From Posidonia oceanica (lineage: Eukaryota > Streptophyta > Magnoliopsida > Alismatales > Posidoniaceae), in the NCBI GenBank assembly GCA_037176725.1, contig JAZBRS010000075.1, positions 79,858,001 through 79,922,000 of the forward strand: a DNA stretch of 64,000 nucleotides. The letters run 5' to 3'. The notes below the pieces were generated by a model. The model made no database searches and was not told the DNA's origin. It was given only the letters and a program-made list of their open reading frames with translations. Position numbers and translations under genes: made by a program. Positions 11,860-25,035 of the stretch are shown here, piece by piece (positions within the stretch are counted from its first letter, which is position 1; every line of letters starts with the position of its first letter).

Positions 11860-13067
11860 TGTTGAAAAATATCTGTGACATATAACAAATTGATATTACT
11901 TGAGATTATTATTCAGTTGATTTTTAAGATAGGTGGATTATCTGAGAAAAGTCAATCATTGAAGAATATCAAGTACAGTATGAAATGCAGAAGAAATTTC
12001 TACATCAGAGACTACACGAAGGACAAGAAGAGAGATCAAGTCAAAATGTATTTATGTTGTAATTTTATGTATATTTTTGTATCAGTATACTTTAAGAAAA
12101 GATGTAACGGATCTCCAAGAAAATCCCCAAAACAGTTGGGATGTCACCCTCACCTAAACCTAGGGTCTACAATTAGAAAAACCTCAAAGTTTAGAAGTTG
12201 GATTAGAAACGGCAAACTGATTTTCACCGGTATACCGTTCCACAGGGTAGAAGGATAATTTAGCAAAAATATCATTTAAATAAGACCGTTGGATAAAAAC
12301 GGAACACCATTTTATAACGGAATACCGTTACCTAAAATTAGGATCTTAGCTCCAAAATTCACTGGAACGCCGGTAGTATTTGTCTACAGCTTAGATTAAT
12401 ATCGGAACACCGTTTCATACCGGAATACCGATTTAGTCAAAAGTTGGAGATTTTCGGTCAACCGTTTTATATCGGTATACCGTTTTGTACTAGCCGTTTG
12501 TTAACGTTGAGCTAGCCGTTAGACACAAATTTGGGCCATGTTTTATCTATAAATAAAACCCTTTAGGACCCATCAAAGGTACCTACCATCAACTAGCCTG
12601 TATACTACTCATTTACTAAGCTACAAGCTCCATACTAGTGAGAATACTCCCAAAACATCCAAAATGCTGCATCTTGTGAAAGTTTCTTCAAGAGATCAAA
12701 AGGGGGCACTACTTAATTTACTGTAAACAATGAACATTCTTCTCGGGCTGTGCGAAAAGCTCTACTAGTGTTTGCAGAGGAGGAATTCTTGATCAAGTAA
12801 GTGTTGTATTATTTGATAAAGATTAAGGAAACTCCAGAGGGGATCTGGGAGTGGACTAGGCCGGGTTGGCTGAACCACTACATATACTGTGTCTATTATC
12901 ATTGCCTCTTTTCCCCTTCTGTGATTGTAGTAGTTATTATTCAAATTGCTCTTCTTATATCTTTCTTTTTGAATATTACCTATTGATCTGTTAAAATTTG
13001 TTAAAATTCTGTTTAAATTTAAAATACTCTATTCACCCCTCTCTAGAGTTGTCTCTCGATCCTAACA
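11860..13067 (+). mobile_element. Solo LTR (1,208 bp), Copia-like
   Basis: It starts TGTTGAAAAATATC and ends CTCGATCCTAACA. The flanks GCAAG (11855-11859) and CCAAG (13068-13072) match at four of five positions, as expected for an old 5-bp duplication. The 3' end (ATTCACCCCTCTCTAGAG...CCTAACA) resembles Copia LTRs that precede an initiator-Met primer site, but no primer site or coding sequence follows. A TATA-like CTATAAATAAAA sits near 12549. CGGAATACCG / GGTATACCGTT motifs recur six or more times at 12215-12490. Confidence 0.65.
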
Positions 13068-13072
13068 CCAAG

Positions 13073-14160
13073 GACGTCGATAGTACGTACCTTGTGTTTG
13101 TTGGCTAAAGTGTGATATGCACGTGCCTTGCTTCTAGTGATGTCTCTAAGTGGACAATAGTGAGGGTTCTTCGCAGATAGAGGAAGGATTCGGGATGAAG
13201 GGGCTCCTTCATAGGGTGGCTCGTCCGTGGTAGTGTAGTGCACTTTGGCGGCTGCTTGTGGCCAGTGTTGGTTACTTAGGCCCAAGTCACACAATACATA
13301 AGTGTGTGGTGTGTGTTTTTGAGGTGTTCTATAGGATGTTCAGACACTATTGGCTGTCTAACCCACATAGTGAGTATGTGAGTTAGGATTATGTGATTTT
13401 GAGGTACTCAAGATAACTGAATACACCGTGTCGTGATGAGCTTTCAATATATTTCATATTGAGTTTTGGATGCATGTTTAATAGAAAAATGCATCATGTT
13501 TTTTGTGCTTCAATCATTAGGACTTTGATATTTGAGAAGCATAATGGATCTGGTTTTGGTAGACTCAGTAGAGTAGCGAGAGATGTATGTTTTAGAGTGA
13601 AACGTGCGTGCTACTTGTTGGCTTTAGTGTTTGAGATCTTTTAGGGGTTTTCAGGGGCATCCATGTTGAGATGCCAGTGTATTATGGTTTTTGAGTTGGT
13701 TTTTGGTGGTTTATCATGTTGTTCATGGTAGGGCATGCACAAGTGCCTTGTGTATTGCGCCTTTTCATGATTTGACTTTCGACAGCGATATTGTGATGTC
13801 TGTCTTCATTTTGTGAGTTTTCGTGTGTAATGGTGACACGTCATGCCTGCGTGTTTCACCAATGCTTTGAGATTCTATATCTTTTGGTTTTGCAGAGTTG
13901 TGTATTTGCTTGATGTCGCTTTCGGTTTATATTTTTCTTTGTAGGTGTGTACTGAGTAACCTTTTTAGTGGTCACTTGTGTATGCTTTGCTTTATTTCTC
14001 ATAGGTGCAGGTTAGGAACAGGATTAATTGCTAGTGTATATAGAGGAGTTACTTAACCACACATCATGGATCGCAAGTAGGTGTGCTTTGTTGTTAATTT
14101 ATTAATGTTATAGTAGGAAGTTCGATTTAGTTGCATTGTGATGTATATTAAAAAAAAGAT
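13073..14160. other. Continuation of the old repeat, no gene seen
   Basis: AT- and T-rich sequence with imperfect CACG/CGTG inverted repeats (for example about 13830-13860). The open frames are short and unrecognisable. It is likely the same old element as 1-2339, split by the insertions at 2345-11690 and 11860-13067. Confidence 0.35.
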
Positions 14161-16652
14161 TTATTAGGTGTGTGACGACCGATGTCGTTACACATATAAA
14201 ATATAATGTTGAAATTAACACAAATATGGAATCTGTCGACCGACTTGGTTGGAGGCCAAACACCATTATTGTTCATGTATGCTGGAATATAGTGTCAAGG
14301 CTAACATATTGATATAGGATTGGTCGGTCAACCCTATTCAAGGCAGAACGACGCAAGCTACTCCAACACGCTTGAATATAATGTCGAGGTTATGTTGATG
14401 TAGGATCGGTCAGTCGGCCCAGTTTGAGGCCGAACGATGTATGTATGATGTGAGATCAGTCGATCGGCCCAGTCCGAGGCCGAACGACGCAAACCACTTC
14501 AACAAGCTCGAATAAAATGTCGAGGTTATGTTGATGTAGGATCGGTCGATCGGCCCGGTTTGAGGCCAAAAGATGCATATATGATGCAGGATCAGTTGGT
14601 CGGCTCGGTTCGAAGCCGAACAACGTAAACCACTCCAGCATGCTTAAATATAATGTCGAAGTTATGCTGATGCGGGATCGGTCAGTCGGCCTAATTTGAT
14701 GCCGAACAACGCAAACCGCTCCAACACTAGGGCCGAATGAGCGGCAAGCCCAAGCTTGGACATGTCAATTGATCGAGGTCCTTCGATTCTTCTTTGACAT
14801 ATAAGGTCAAAGAAGTACATGTAATCATATGTTGAATGCGTGGATTTGTATTATTGAATATAGGGTTGAATAATACAATGTGTGGCATTGCATATAAGAG
14901 TAATATGAAATACATTAATCATATACAACGCTGTTGACATCAAATTCATACAAGTAGGCTTTGAAGCCGGATATAGCCCAACAAGCGACAAATCCACTAA
15001 AGACGAAAATCAAGGTCTACGAAGAATTAAAGTCCATTAAAATTAGACTCAATATGGTATGACATACTCCCACGTAAACGGTCATGGTCCACCAATCTCA
15101 GGAAAAGGGCACGTCGACATCCCACCGCTTGCATTCAAAAAAAGAAATATTTTTTTTCGAAAGAGAGGGAAGATCGCCGAACAACACACCACAAATGTTG
15201 TGAGCTACTAATAAAATAGCAAAGGTTGTTCCAAATTTCGCAGCATACACTCAAAAAAGTGGAATTATTTTTGAAATATGGAAAAATATCGCTAAGATCA
15301 TCGACAATTGGATACTTTGAACTTAAATTCAAAAGTATTCCAATTTGGAGAAGAGCGAGAAAGCCTACATATAAATAAGGGCCCTCCTTCGTCAAAACGA
15401 AGAAAAATATAGATTAAGGGCCCTCCTCCGTCAAAAGGAAGAAAAAAGTTTAAATTTTGCCATCATACTTGCGAGAGACATAGAGAAGAAACAAAGCAAG
15501 AAGAGGAGGAAGTCTTTCAGGGAAGTCCACGACGCTCTCGAAGCACACACTCGCACTTGTTCACATCTCAAGGAAGAGGTAATAAGGAAGATATCAATCG
15601 ACACCTAATGTTCTTTCTCTTCTCATTCAGGATCACCTGACTATAAGGTAATATTTTTTTCTTCAAATTCTCATGAATATGACGTATTGCAATAACATAA
15701 TGCTTAAATTTCATGTATTTCACATCACCCTCATATGCATCGTTATATAATGTATTATTTAACATTATACTCAATAATACAAAACTACTTGTTTGACACA
15801 TGATCATATGCTTGTCGCTCTTGCACAAACACATTTTTTTATATGCCGTGATGATATAATATGACATCATAAATCAAATATTCAATTTATTTTCTTCATT
15901 AATCTAATTAAATTATGTCTAATTTTCTAATTAAATCACTATTTTATTTGAAGTTACACTTCGACAAATTTTGTGACATGTTTATCGATATTATATTCGA
16001 TTTATGTCAAACTTTATATTGTTGTTGAAATGCATTAGATCATGTGTTTTTCTTCGACATCATATCCAGTTATATTTATATTTGATCTCATGTTACTCTT
16101 GTGATAAACCGTATGTTTTTGTCGATACCATATTCGATTTCGCATCTCATATAAAAATTACATCCTTATTAAAGCATACATCTTGATAATATGTATGTTT
16201 AATATGGTATTTTTATCGACATTAATGCATAAAAAAAATGTTAATCTCAACTTCATATCCTAACATACATGATTACATACGAATAGCTTTCCTTGTTTAC
16301 CATTGATGCATAAAATTTATTATATAACATTTTTCTCTTTTATTCTGGAATATGTGTGTGATGACCATGATAAGGTTCTTTCATGGTAATTAATGGACCC
16401 TCATTAGAAGTGGTTCGAGAAAAGTTCATATATTGAAAAAATTATGATTGCTCTCCGGGATTTGTTGGAAAACACAAATTCAACGGGAGTGTAGAAAATA
16501 ACCCGTAAACAAACGCATATGAGTTTGTATTACTGAATATAATGTCAAGTAATACATGATGTAATATCACATATAAAGGCGACAAGGAATATATGTGATT
16601 CCAGCATCGTGTTAATGGCGATCTGTTATATAAATGCAATTTAGGTGCATGT
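14161..16652. other. LTR-like sequence interrupted by giant LTR copy 2
   Basis: It contains the 86/50-bp array (14317-14724), a TATA-like CATATAAATAAGGG near 15368, a tandem GGGCCCTCC(T/C)(T/C)CGTCAAAA unit at 15379 and 15418 (39-bp period), and an approximate direct repeat of about 90 bp between 14840-14935 and 16520-16612 (shared TTTGTATTA(C/T)TGAATATA). It appears to resume at 22389. No protein domain was recognised, so I treat it as a non-coding retrotransposon portion of unknown family. Confidence 0.4.
14317..14724. repeat. Alternating 86/50-bp repeat (136-bp higher-order unit)
   Basis: A GGATCGGTC(A/G)(G/A)TCGGCCC-type core followed by a GAGGCCGAACGA-type block recurs with core starts at 14317, 14403, 14453, 14539, 14589 and 14675. 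The spacings are exactly 86, 50, 86, 50 and 86 bp, so the true unit is 136 bp made of two related sub-units. It sits in LTR-like, non-coding sequence. Confidence 0.85.
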
Positions 16653-16657
16653 ATTAC

Positions 16658-19600
16658 TGTTGACACCCCATCTTGACAGGCTTGGATCCTTGGAGCCTTC
16701 CTAGTGATTGCTGGACTCAAACCCAAACCCAAAACCAAACCTTAATCCTCTTCTTTATCCTCCAAAATCAGCCTATCTTGACCTAAGCCTTTACCCCTCT
16801 TCCCAAGCTCAAAACCTAACCAAAACCCATAGGAAAACCCACCAACACTCACTTAACAAGCCTACCCAAGAACCTAGAAATTTCCAAACCTAGGCAAAAC
16901 TCCCCTTTTTCTACACCTTAAAACCCTTCCAAAACCTCCTTGGAATCAAACCAAAACTTCAGGACCAACACTAGAAACCTTAGGCTACCCACTCAGCAAT
17001 TTTCACCCCATTCCAAGACTCTTAAGACCCCCTTTCATCCAAATTATCCTTTTCTCTCTCTGGGATTATCATTTTCTCTCTCCTCTCTCTCTCCTGATTA
17101 TCATCTCTCTTTTCATCCCCTTTTTTGCCCTTTTTCTGGCCTGGCCGTGGGCCCCCTTTGTACTTCTATCCCTTCTCTATCTTATTCCTATTTTTACTTT
17201 ATTTTTAGCATTTCTCCTGAATTTTAAAAATCATTTTCCTTTAACCTATCTCTTTTCCTTTTATCTCCCTCTTTTTTCCATTTCTTTCCTCCTTCTCTTT
17301 TCCTTTTCCCTCTCTTGCAAAAATCCATAAAAGCCCCTAAAAATCCGTAAAACCCCAAAACATAAAAGAAACAAATCAGAACCCTAAGAAAAATAATTAA
17401 AAAACATTAAACAAGCAATTAAAAACCTAAACTTAACTAAATCAAACTAAAAGGAAAACCAAGCATGTAAGCTAAAAAATGCAAAACAAATCTAAAGAAA
17501 ACACTGAAAAATCAAGGAAAAACTAAAATAAAACCAAAACCTACCAAAAGTAAAAACCCCATCAAAAGAATTAAAAAACAAACCCTAAAAAGAAGAATTA
17601 AAAAACAAACACTAAAACAAGTAATTAAAGAAACAAAGAGACTTAACCTAACAAACCTAAGGAAAAAACAAATTAAAAACTTAATTAAAAGGAAAAGAAA
17701 AACACATTTAAAAGACTTAAAAACACCCTATCAAACCAGAAAAATCTAGCTAAAAACTCCAAGAAAAATCAACAAATAAAAATTAAAGCATAATTTAAAA
17801 GACTTAAGAAGGAAAAAACCCTAAGAAGACTAAGACTTAAAAACCTACAACCAATCCTGATTAATACGAAAATAAATCTAAAAAAATCCTAATCAATATC
17901 CTAAGTGTCCAACAAGGGAAACACAATTTTTAAAACAATTTAAAATAAGGTTTAACAAACATTTAATCAAGTGAAAACCAATTAAAAGCAAAACCAAAAC
18001 CCTAAAACCCTAATCAAGCCCAAAACACATTAATCAACCCAAAATGGCCATTAAATAATTTAATTAAAATCCTAATCTACATCACAACCTTTCTAATATT
18101 TTTATTTATTTTTAGTTCATTTTTACTAATTTTATTTCCCCATTCTACCCTCTCTTCTTTCTTACCTCTCTTTTTCTTTCTTTCCTTTCCTTACTGGGCC
18201 CAATCCAACCCGTTTTTCTTTTTTCCTTTATTTCTTTTTTTTCCTTCGGCCCGCAGCAGTCCGGCCCACGCCCCTCCTTCTTCCTCCTGCTCCTTCTGCA
18301 GATTTTCTGCAACTCTCTCCCGCGACGAGCAACAGCCTTCCCTCCTCCTTTTTCAAATTCAAAGCCTTCCATCCCGTCAATCCACAGCAGCTCGCCGCCT
18401 CTCTTCCATCTCAGCACCAATTTCGGAGGCTTTCAATGCCGGTCGCCTCGCCATCTCTTGTCTGCTGCAGTGGCCGCCGGTGGAATTTGAAATTCAGCAG
18501 CGCGCCAGCAGCCACCTCCTCCTCATATAAGCCTCCAGTCATCTCCTCCTTCCTTCGGCTTCGAACGATCCAGAGAGAGAGCGAGCGATCAGAAAACCCT
18601 GAGAGACCCATCCCTTTGCAACTTCCTCCACCTGAGCGACCTTCCTCCTTCTTCCTCTCTGCCTCCTCCAATTTCCAGAAAAAGAGAGCAGTATAGGAGG
18701 GTGCTTGAGCGTCCTCCTTGGCATCCCGGAGAGAGACCTCCAATTCCCCAGCATCCCCCATCCAATTCTTCTCTTTTTCCCCCTGAAATCCACAGCCAAC
18801 CGCCCTCTTCATTTTCCAGTAATCCAGCACCCTTCCCGGCCTTAGAACTTCTCCAAATTGCTCCCCCAAATCCACCCAGCAACCAGCCTCCATTTCCCGC
18901 CATCCCATTGCCCTTTCACCACCTGAAATCCCCCAGAAACACCACTTGACTCCAACTGTAAACCCAACCTGATCCTCTCACAATTCCCATCACTCCAGTC
19001 CACTACTGCCTCCCAAAATCCACCCAAGCATTCACCGAACATCCACCTTTCCAAAGCCTCCGACCTCAAACCTAACCATCCACCACAGGCCGAGAACAAC
19101 ACAACAAACACTTGCCTTCTCCACTGACCAGAAACCAACCCAACCTCCAAATCCTCTCCACACTCACCAGAAAACCCCTCCGATCATCCACACAGCTTCG
19201 CCGAACTCCCAGCAATCTCCCCGAAGGCTCCGCTTCGCCGGACGAGCAGCGGACAAGGCCCCCCACCTCCGGCTGCTCACTGTCAACCCAAAAGACCCAA
19301 TCTTCCGCTCGAGCTGCAGAAGCATCATCCGATCATCCGAGGAGCTCCGGAGCTTCGTCCTGAAGACGCTCGAACCACCGTGAGCCGCCAGCATCCACCG
19401 CAGCGACCAGACGACGAGCACCGGCCGGCTCCGACTCTGCCGAGGTCGGGAGCGCACTCCAGACGCTACCGCAGGTACTTCTCGCCCTCCCCCGCTCTCT
19501 CTCTTCCCCCTGCTGCTTTTCCGCCCATCAGAAGCCAGCTCCCAGCCCTCCAGCTCCGCCTGCAACTCGCGGGACAGTCCGTCTTCTCCGGCGCCGGTCC

Positions 19601-22383
19601 CCTGATCTCCGGACGCTCCGCCCAGCAGAACGGACTCCCGACGATTCCCAGAGCCCCGCACGGGCGCCGGCTACGTCCTCCGCCGTCTCGCGCCTCCCCA
19701 AGCCCCCTGTGTCGGCGGTGGTGAGCGCCGGTGGCTCACTGCTACAGTGCCAGCCACCGCCGGCAAATCACTGTGCATTTATTTTCTTAGTTATAAGATT
19801 TCTGTGCAGATATTGCATGTTTGCCTTAAGTTTTTTAATTTTTGCGTTTCAGTCCTCTGTCCATTTAATATGCTTAGTTTTTAATTAGAAACCATGCTAA
19901 ATTGCTGCTTTTATCTCTGCTTTTCAGTATTTTCTTTCCAATCCTTTTACTGTGCTGTGCTGTTGTAACTTTTTGCATTTTAGCCCTTCTGTTTTTTATT
20001 TTTGCATATAAGTCCTGCCCTAAATCAGTTCATTTAATTGCATATAGTTTACCATATGAAATTGCATTCTGCATCCCTGCATGTTTCTGATTTTGCATAT
20101 AGGTCCATGCACTGTAGAAACTTAGGTTTTATTTTTAATTTTTGCATACTGCATTGCATATTTTGCCTCCTGTTTTTGCACATTTGCATTTAGGTCCATT
20201 TTAAATGGACAGTAACCATTTGCATGCATTTTTGCTTACTGCATTGCATTTTGGCTCCTGTTTTTTCCAGAAATTGCACATCAGTCCTTTATCAGTGTTT
20301 TCAGAGCATGTTTACCATACAAAATTGCATATTTGACCCCTACATGATTCAAAAATCACACATAGGTCCTTGCATCCTTTAAAAACCATGTAAAAAGACT
20401 GTTTTGCCCCTAAAGTTGCATCTTAGCTCCTATGCTTATAAAATTGCATGTAGACCCTCCACTTGCATTCCCAGACTCCCCAGAACCCTGTTTTCTGGAA
20501 AATTTGCATTTTAGACCCTAGTTTTTCCAAAATTGCATTCTGATTTCTTTTTGTCTTCAAAACTTCTTCCAATGCATACCCTCTTTTCAAATTAGCTTTC
20601 TGAGTCCAGTCTTTTGCAAAATAACCCTCTGCCCTCTCCTGTTTTCAAAACCCTCCTCTGTGGACCCCATCTTTTGTGAAAATTTGCATTTTAGTCCCTT
20701 TGCTTTTTCAAAAATGCTTTTGAACTCCTGTCTTTTCTAAGTTTGTTCCCCTTGTTTCTTCTTGCTTGTGCATGCATTCTGCATTTATTTAATCTTGCAT
20801 TTTAGCATTCCTCTGCACACACTAAGCACTTTTAGCTCCCCTTCACTTGGGAGGACCTTTTGCACATCCCTAGGACCTCCTGAACACCTAGATCTGCTCT
20901 TCTCCCCTGTTCTGGCCTTTCTGCCTTGAAGCTGCGATATCTTCCGATCCGGCCGTTGGATCTTCTCAAGCAAGCTGCCCAGGCGACCGCAGCAAAGCGC
21001 TCTTCAGCATGGACCAAGCAGATCTCAGATCAGGCTCCCGGATTTCCAGGTATGTCCTCTTGAACCCCTGCATTGCATTCATTTGCATGCCATTTGCATA
21101 GTTTTCCTCGTTTTCGATTTCTGTCTCTTTAAGCATGTAGAATAGGACCTCTTCTTCTTGTCTATCAACTCAGATCCCTGTTTCGCGTTCCCTTGTGGAC
21201 TTTGTGTTGTGTTTTCCCTGGATTCACCACTTAATGTGACTTTCTTCCCCCTTTTCCACGATCCGATCGCATCGCGAGCTTTGGGCAGCATGTGAGACAC
21301 ACCGTGGAACGGTTTAGTGGGAAATGGTCGCAAAAGAGGTGGTAATCCCCCCGTTTGCTCACTCTCCCCTTTGTAGGTCTTCACACCTACTCTGTGTGGC
21401 CCTGAACAGCGCCTGTTCTCACACATGCGCTGTTCTGCTTCTAATCTTTTCTTTGCATTTAGCATTCGCACAGCTTTTTCGGGGTTTTATCTAGCAGTTT
21501 TTGGCACCGTTTTGCGTGCCCGCTCTCGTTTTGGCACCGTTTCGCGTGCCTGCTCTGTCTTTCGCGTCGTTTTGCTCGCTCGCCCTGTTTTTAGCACAGT
21601 TTTGCGTGCCCGTCACCGTCTTTTGCACCAATTTGCGTGCCGCCTTGCTTTCTCGCCCGTTTTGCCTGCCGACCTTGTCTTTTTGCACAGTTTTGGGTGC
21701 TTTCTTTTTTTTGCCTCGTTTTGCGTGCTTCACGCCGTTTTCTCTTGCATGTCGATTGCATTGCATGGTTTTACCGTCGTTTTGCTTTTTCGCCTGCATT
21801 TGCATATAGGGCTGTGATGCTTACTGTCTGGAGTTCTCACGAGCTAGGTTTCGCCTGGTTCGGAATACAGACAGCGTAGCTGAGCATTTAGAAAGCACGT
21901 TTACTTTCCCTGCTTTGCCTCTTCCCACCTAGAGCACACCTTGAGCATTCATTTAGGCATTCATAGGCACATAGGCATTCAATCCTGCATTTCCCTGCGT
22001 ATGCGAGCGTAAGCCTAGAAAGACCGATTTTCGGGCGTGTCGGGGGTGCCTAACACCTTCCCCGCACGTAACAGGAGTCCTTGCCCTGTCTTTTGGCCCG
22101 CAATGACCGTACTGCCCTTATCCTAGGCTAGAGTCATCTCATTTGCATGTATTTGCATTTGTTTCCTTTGCATTGCTTTGCTTTGCATTTCTTGCTTGGT
22201 TTTGCGTGTTAATTCACGCATTTCCTCCGGTTTTCCTTGTCTCCCGTTAATAGACATGGTGGCGACTCTGATTTGTCTTATCTTTCTCTTTTCTCCTCGA
22301 TTTCAAGTGTTTTCGAGTCGAGCCTCTTCCTCGGATCCAATCGCCACTAAATAGCGAGCCTGATTCCGATCGGGATCGCTACA
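16658..22383 (+). mobile_element. Giant solo LTR copy 2 (5,726 bp), Tat/Ogre-like Ty3/gypsy
   Basis: It starts TGTTGACACCCC and ends GGGATCGCTACA, flanked by an exact 5-bp duplication, ATTAC (16653-16657 and 22384-22388). There is no internal coding region or second LTR, so it is a solo LTR left by unequal recombination. It is the inverted counterpart of 5366-11246. It contains GC-rich blocks (about 18240-19740), a TGCA-rich block (19800-20720), a 30-bp minisatellite (about 21495-21745) and a GTGGCGACTCTG stretch at about 22260. That stretch could be mistaken for the primer site, but the duplication places the LTR end about 110 bp further on. Open frames of 80-165 residues within it have no recognisable domains. 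Confidence 0.85.
21495..21745. repeat. 30-bp minisatellite in giant LTR copy 2
   Basis: Units of the type GGCACCGTTTTGCGTGCC recur about every 30 bp, more degenerate than the inverted counterpart at 6050-6345. Overlapping open frames here (about 100-130 residues on both strands) are repeat artefacts. Confidence 0.75.
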
Positions 22384-22388
22384 ATTAC

Positions 22389-23330
22389 TCTATAGTAGAG
22401 CAATTTTAAAAAGAGTAAAGAAAACCTTACAATATCAAGAGGTGTTATCCTCGTTACCTTCTCCTTGAATGCAGGTGTGGATGCAAGCACACGGTCGAGC
22501 AGGGTGGAATTTTTTGTATCAGTCATTGGTGTTGAGGTGTTTAACTCGGCCTTTATATATCTCCATCGATCTCTGTCTCGTATCGATTCGGGGATGTATA
22601 TGCAGTATGTCGATGTCTCGATCTATCTGTATCCTCTATCTCAGGATCTCTATCTCCTCTATCTTGGGGGATCTAAGTTTATGCGGGATGGGTTCTCTTT
22701 GTCTAGATCCTCTGTCACGAGATATATCTAAGATCGATAGATGTCTCGTATCAAATTGTGTCTTTGTATTCTCTCTTTGGATCTGATCCCTTTTTGTCTA
22801 TCTCCTCTATCTCGGGATTGATCTATTTTTGGATCATTTTCAACGAAGGAAGGGGGCCTGTATTTATAGGAAGGTCGTTCGTCCAAATTCAAATATGAAT
22901 ATTTTTTAATTTAAGTTCAACACACATCCGAAAGTAGTATATTTCGACAATATTTTTTGCTTTTCAAAATAGTTCTACTCTATGCGATGGAATTTGTTGA
23001 GGCAATCGCTATCCTGTTGGTGGTTCGATAGGTCGGTGCCACATATCTCGGTAATATTTTTCGTCTTTCAAAATAATTACACTCTATGCACGTGGTGGAA
23101 TTTGTTGGTGCGTTGGCTATCCTGTTGGTGGATCGACGCGTTGGCCTCCTTTTGGATCTTTATAGAGGTCTGCCATGTACTTATTGAGTTTAATTTTAAT
23201 GGGCCTCAATTCTTAATGGGTTTGTATTGGGTTTGAAATTTTTGACATTAATACTTGGTCAAGCTCAACCTTAAGCGCTAAAATTACTAACTTACTCTTA
23301 AATAACCTTTACTCACCCCCTTCTTCAAAT
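22389..23330. other. LTR-like flank with a tandem duplication, no gene seen
   Basis: This continues the sequence interrupted by giant LTR copy 2. TCTATCTC/ATCTCGGGAT motifs recur at 22570-22830. Two roughly 85-bp tandem units at about 22945-23030 and 23048-23137 share TTTCAAAATA, ACTCTATGC, GGAATTTGTTG and GCTATCCTGTTGGTGG. No protein domain is visible. Confidence 0.5.
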
Positions 23331-25030
23331 GTGATCTCCACTAAGATTTTAGTGTTTTGCTATGACACTAAATTAGAGTTTTTGATATTTTATGATTTAT
23401 TTCATGTTACTTGGTAGGAATTATACCTATTATTATCATCATGCTACACAACTAGGATTTTAAGATATAGTTAAAACACTAAAAATAGAATTGTATTAAT
23501 TTAAGTCTGACTTAACTTAGTATTTTATGTAAAACTTGTTATAATAATAATAATTATTATTATCTTACTTAATTTAAGTATTTATATTAAGTCAATAATT
23601 TCCTTTTTGTTAGTCTATTTGATGTAGTATATTTACTTTCTTAATTTAGCTGACTTTGATTCAAAATTCTGATATGTATGTTTTTTCTTTCATTCATTTT
23701 TTCTTGATTATGGTTGATTATGGTTTTTAATATAATGTATTCAAATTTAGTCACTTACTAACTAATTTTATCCATACTAATGTGCTAATTTTAATACATT
23801 AATATAAAAATTGAAAATTTTGTTATTATTATGTTAATTATAGTTGTGTAATTATAGGTTAATATATTGTTATTAGTGATTTCATTGTTATTCTAGTTTC
23901 GTATGATTTAATATTAAGTTGGTATATTGTTTAGATATAGTTAATATATGATGTAATTGGGAAGAAGAAAAAAAGGTAATAGTTATCAAGGATATTGAAG
24001 CGAGACGTGGACGGATATGTAGTTAAATTTCATGTCACACAATGTACATTTAGCACGATGTCTTTCAAATGCTAACTTGGGGTACGGAAAAAAAAACGAT
24101 TGAGTTCAATAAGGGTACGAAGAGAAATACGAGAAGTAGAAAGATGTTGAGAGTATTGTCTGATTTATTAGAGGTATTAAGACAAAAAATCCTTATACAA
24201 AGCCACATAACAAGATGAAAAAAAATCGGGGGACTATTTTACACATAAAACAAAAAAAAAAATCCGGACTGGTCCAAGAAAACTAGAGTTTCTTTCGAAG
24301 CAGATAGCGCCTTCAACCTTTGACAGGCTGAATGGCATCAGCCTCGGAACTCCGGACTGGTCCAAGACATTGAATGGTAAGCAATCTCCCACTCTTTTCA
24401 TGGAATTGTTACTTCTCTGCTTCCGTTGTGTTTGTGAGTTGGTAACAGACACCGACGCTCGTTTACTATTGTCATTGTTTCTTACCTCACGACTGCGATT
24501 CTGGTGAAAAAATTGATCTGCTCGAGAGATTCATAACAATAACGCGATATGATGTTTGGGTTATCATAATTACGAGTAACCGGACATGATTTCCAAGGGT
24601 TTTCTTTATTCTAAAAGGAGTAACATGGCATTCGACGAGCGACATAGGAGATGACGGGAATGAAAATTCTATGTTCTAAGAGAACTGTAATTAAGCTGTA
24701 AGAGCGTCAAGAAGCCATGGATTGTTTTTTTTTTTTTTAATGTGATCGATGTCAGAAAAGAGTTACCAGCCCATTTTAATGACTACTACAGAAAGGGGTC
24801 GTCTGCATCCGTGGACCTTGCAGTACATTTGGCACCAATGCGAATTGTTCTCAGTAATCCAGTGAAAATTGCAAGAATTTGTTAAGAATTATTTGACAAC
24901 AATACATCTTCGTTACTGCTGTGCAACGAAGATGTTAGTCTCTTGTCCTAACATCATATCGAAAGTAAATGGTCTCCTTGTTGGAATAGATATACATGAC
25001 CTGCACTTGGTGGAAAATATAATATCTATT
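23331..25030. other. AT-rich intergenic stretch, no gene recognised
   Basis: No domain is recognised on either strand. A 16-bp direct repeat TCCGGACTGGTCCAAG occurs at 24263 and 24351. The minus-strand open frame 24234-24452 spans it but matches nothing I know. Confidence 0.4.
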
Positions 25031-25035
25031 GTTTC

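Noticed and set aside
18145..19724. Overlapping open frames of 80-165 residues in the GC-rich block
   Set aside because: Open on both strands and in several frames, inside a solo LTR, with no recognisable domain; an effect of GC-rich codon statistics.
22255..22275. GTGGCGACTCTG as the primer-binding site ending the giant LTR at about 22259
   Set aside because: The exact ATTAC duplication and the TG...CA ends place the LTR end at 22383; the motif therefore lies in the LTR. A full-length relative could change this view.
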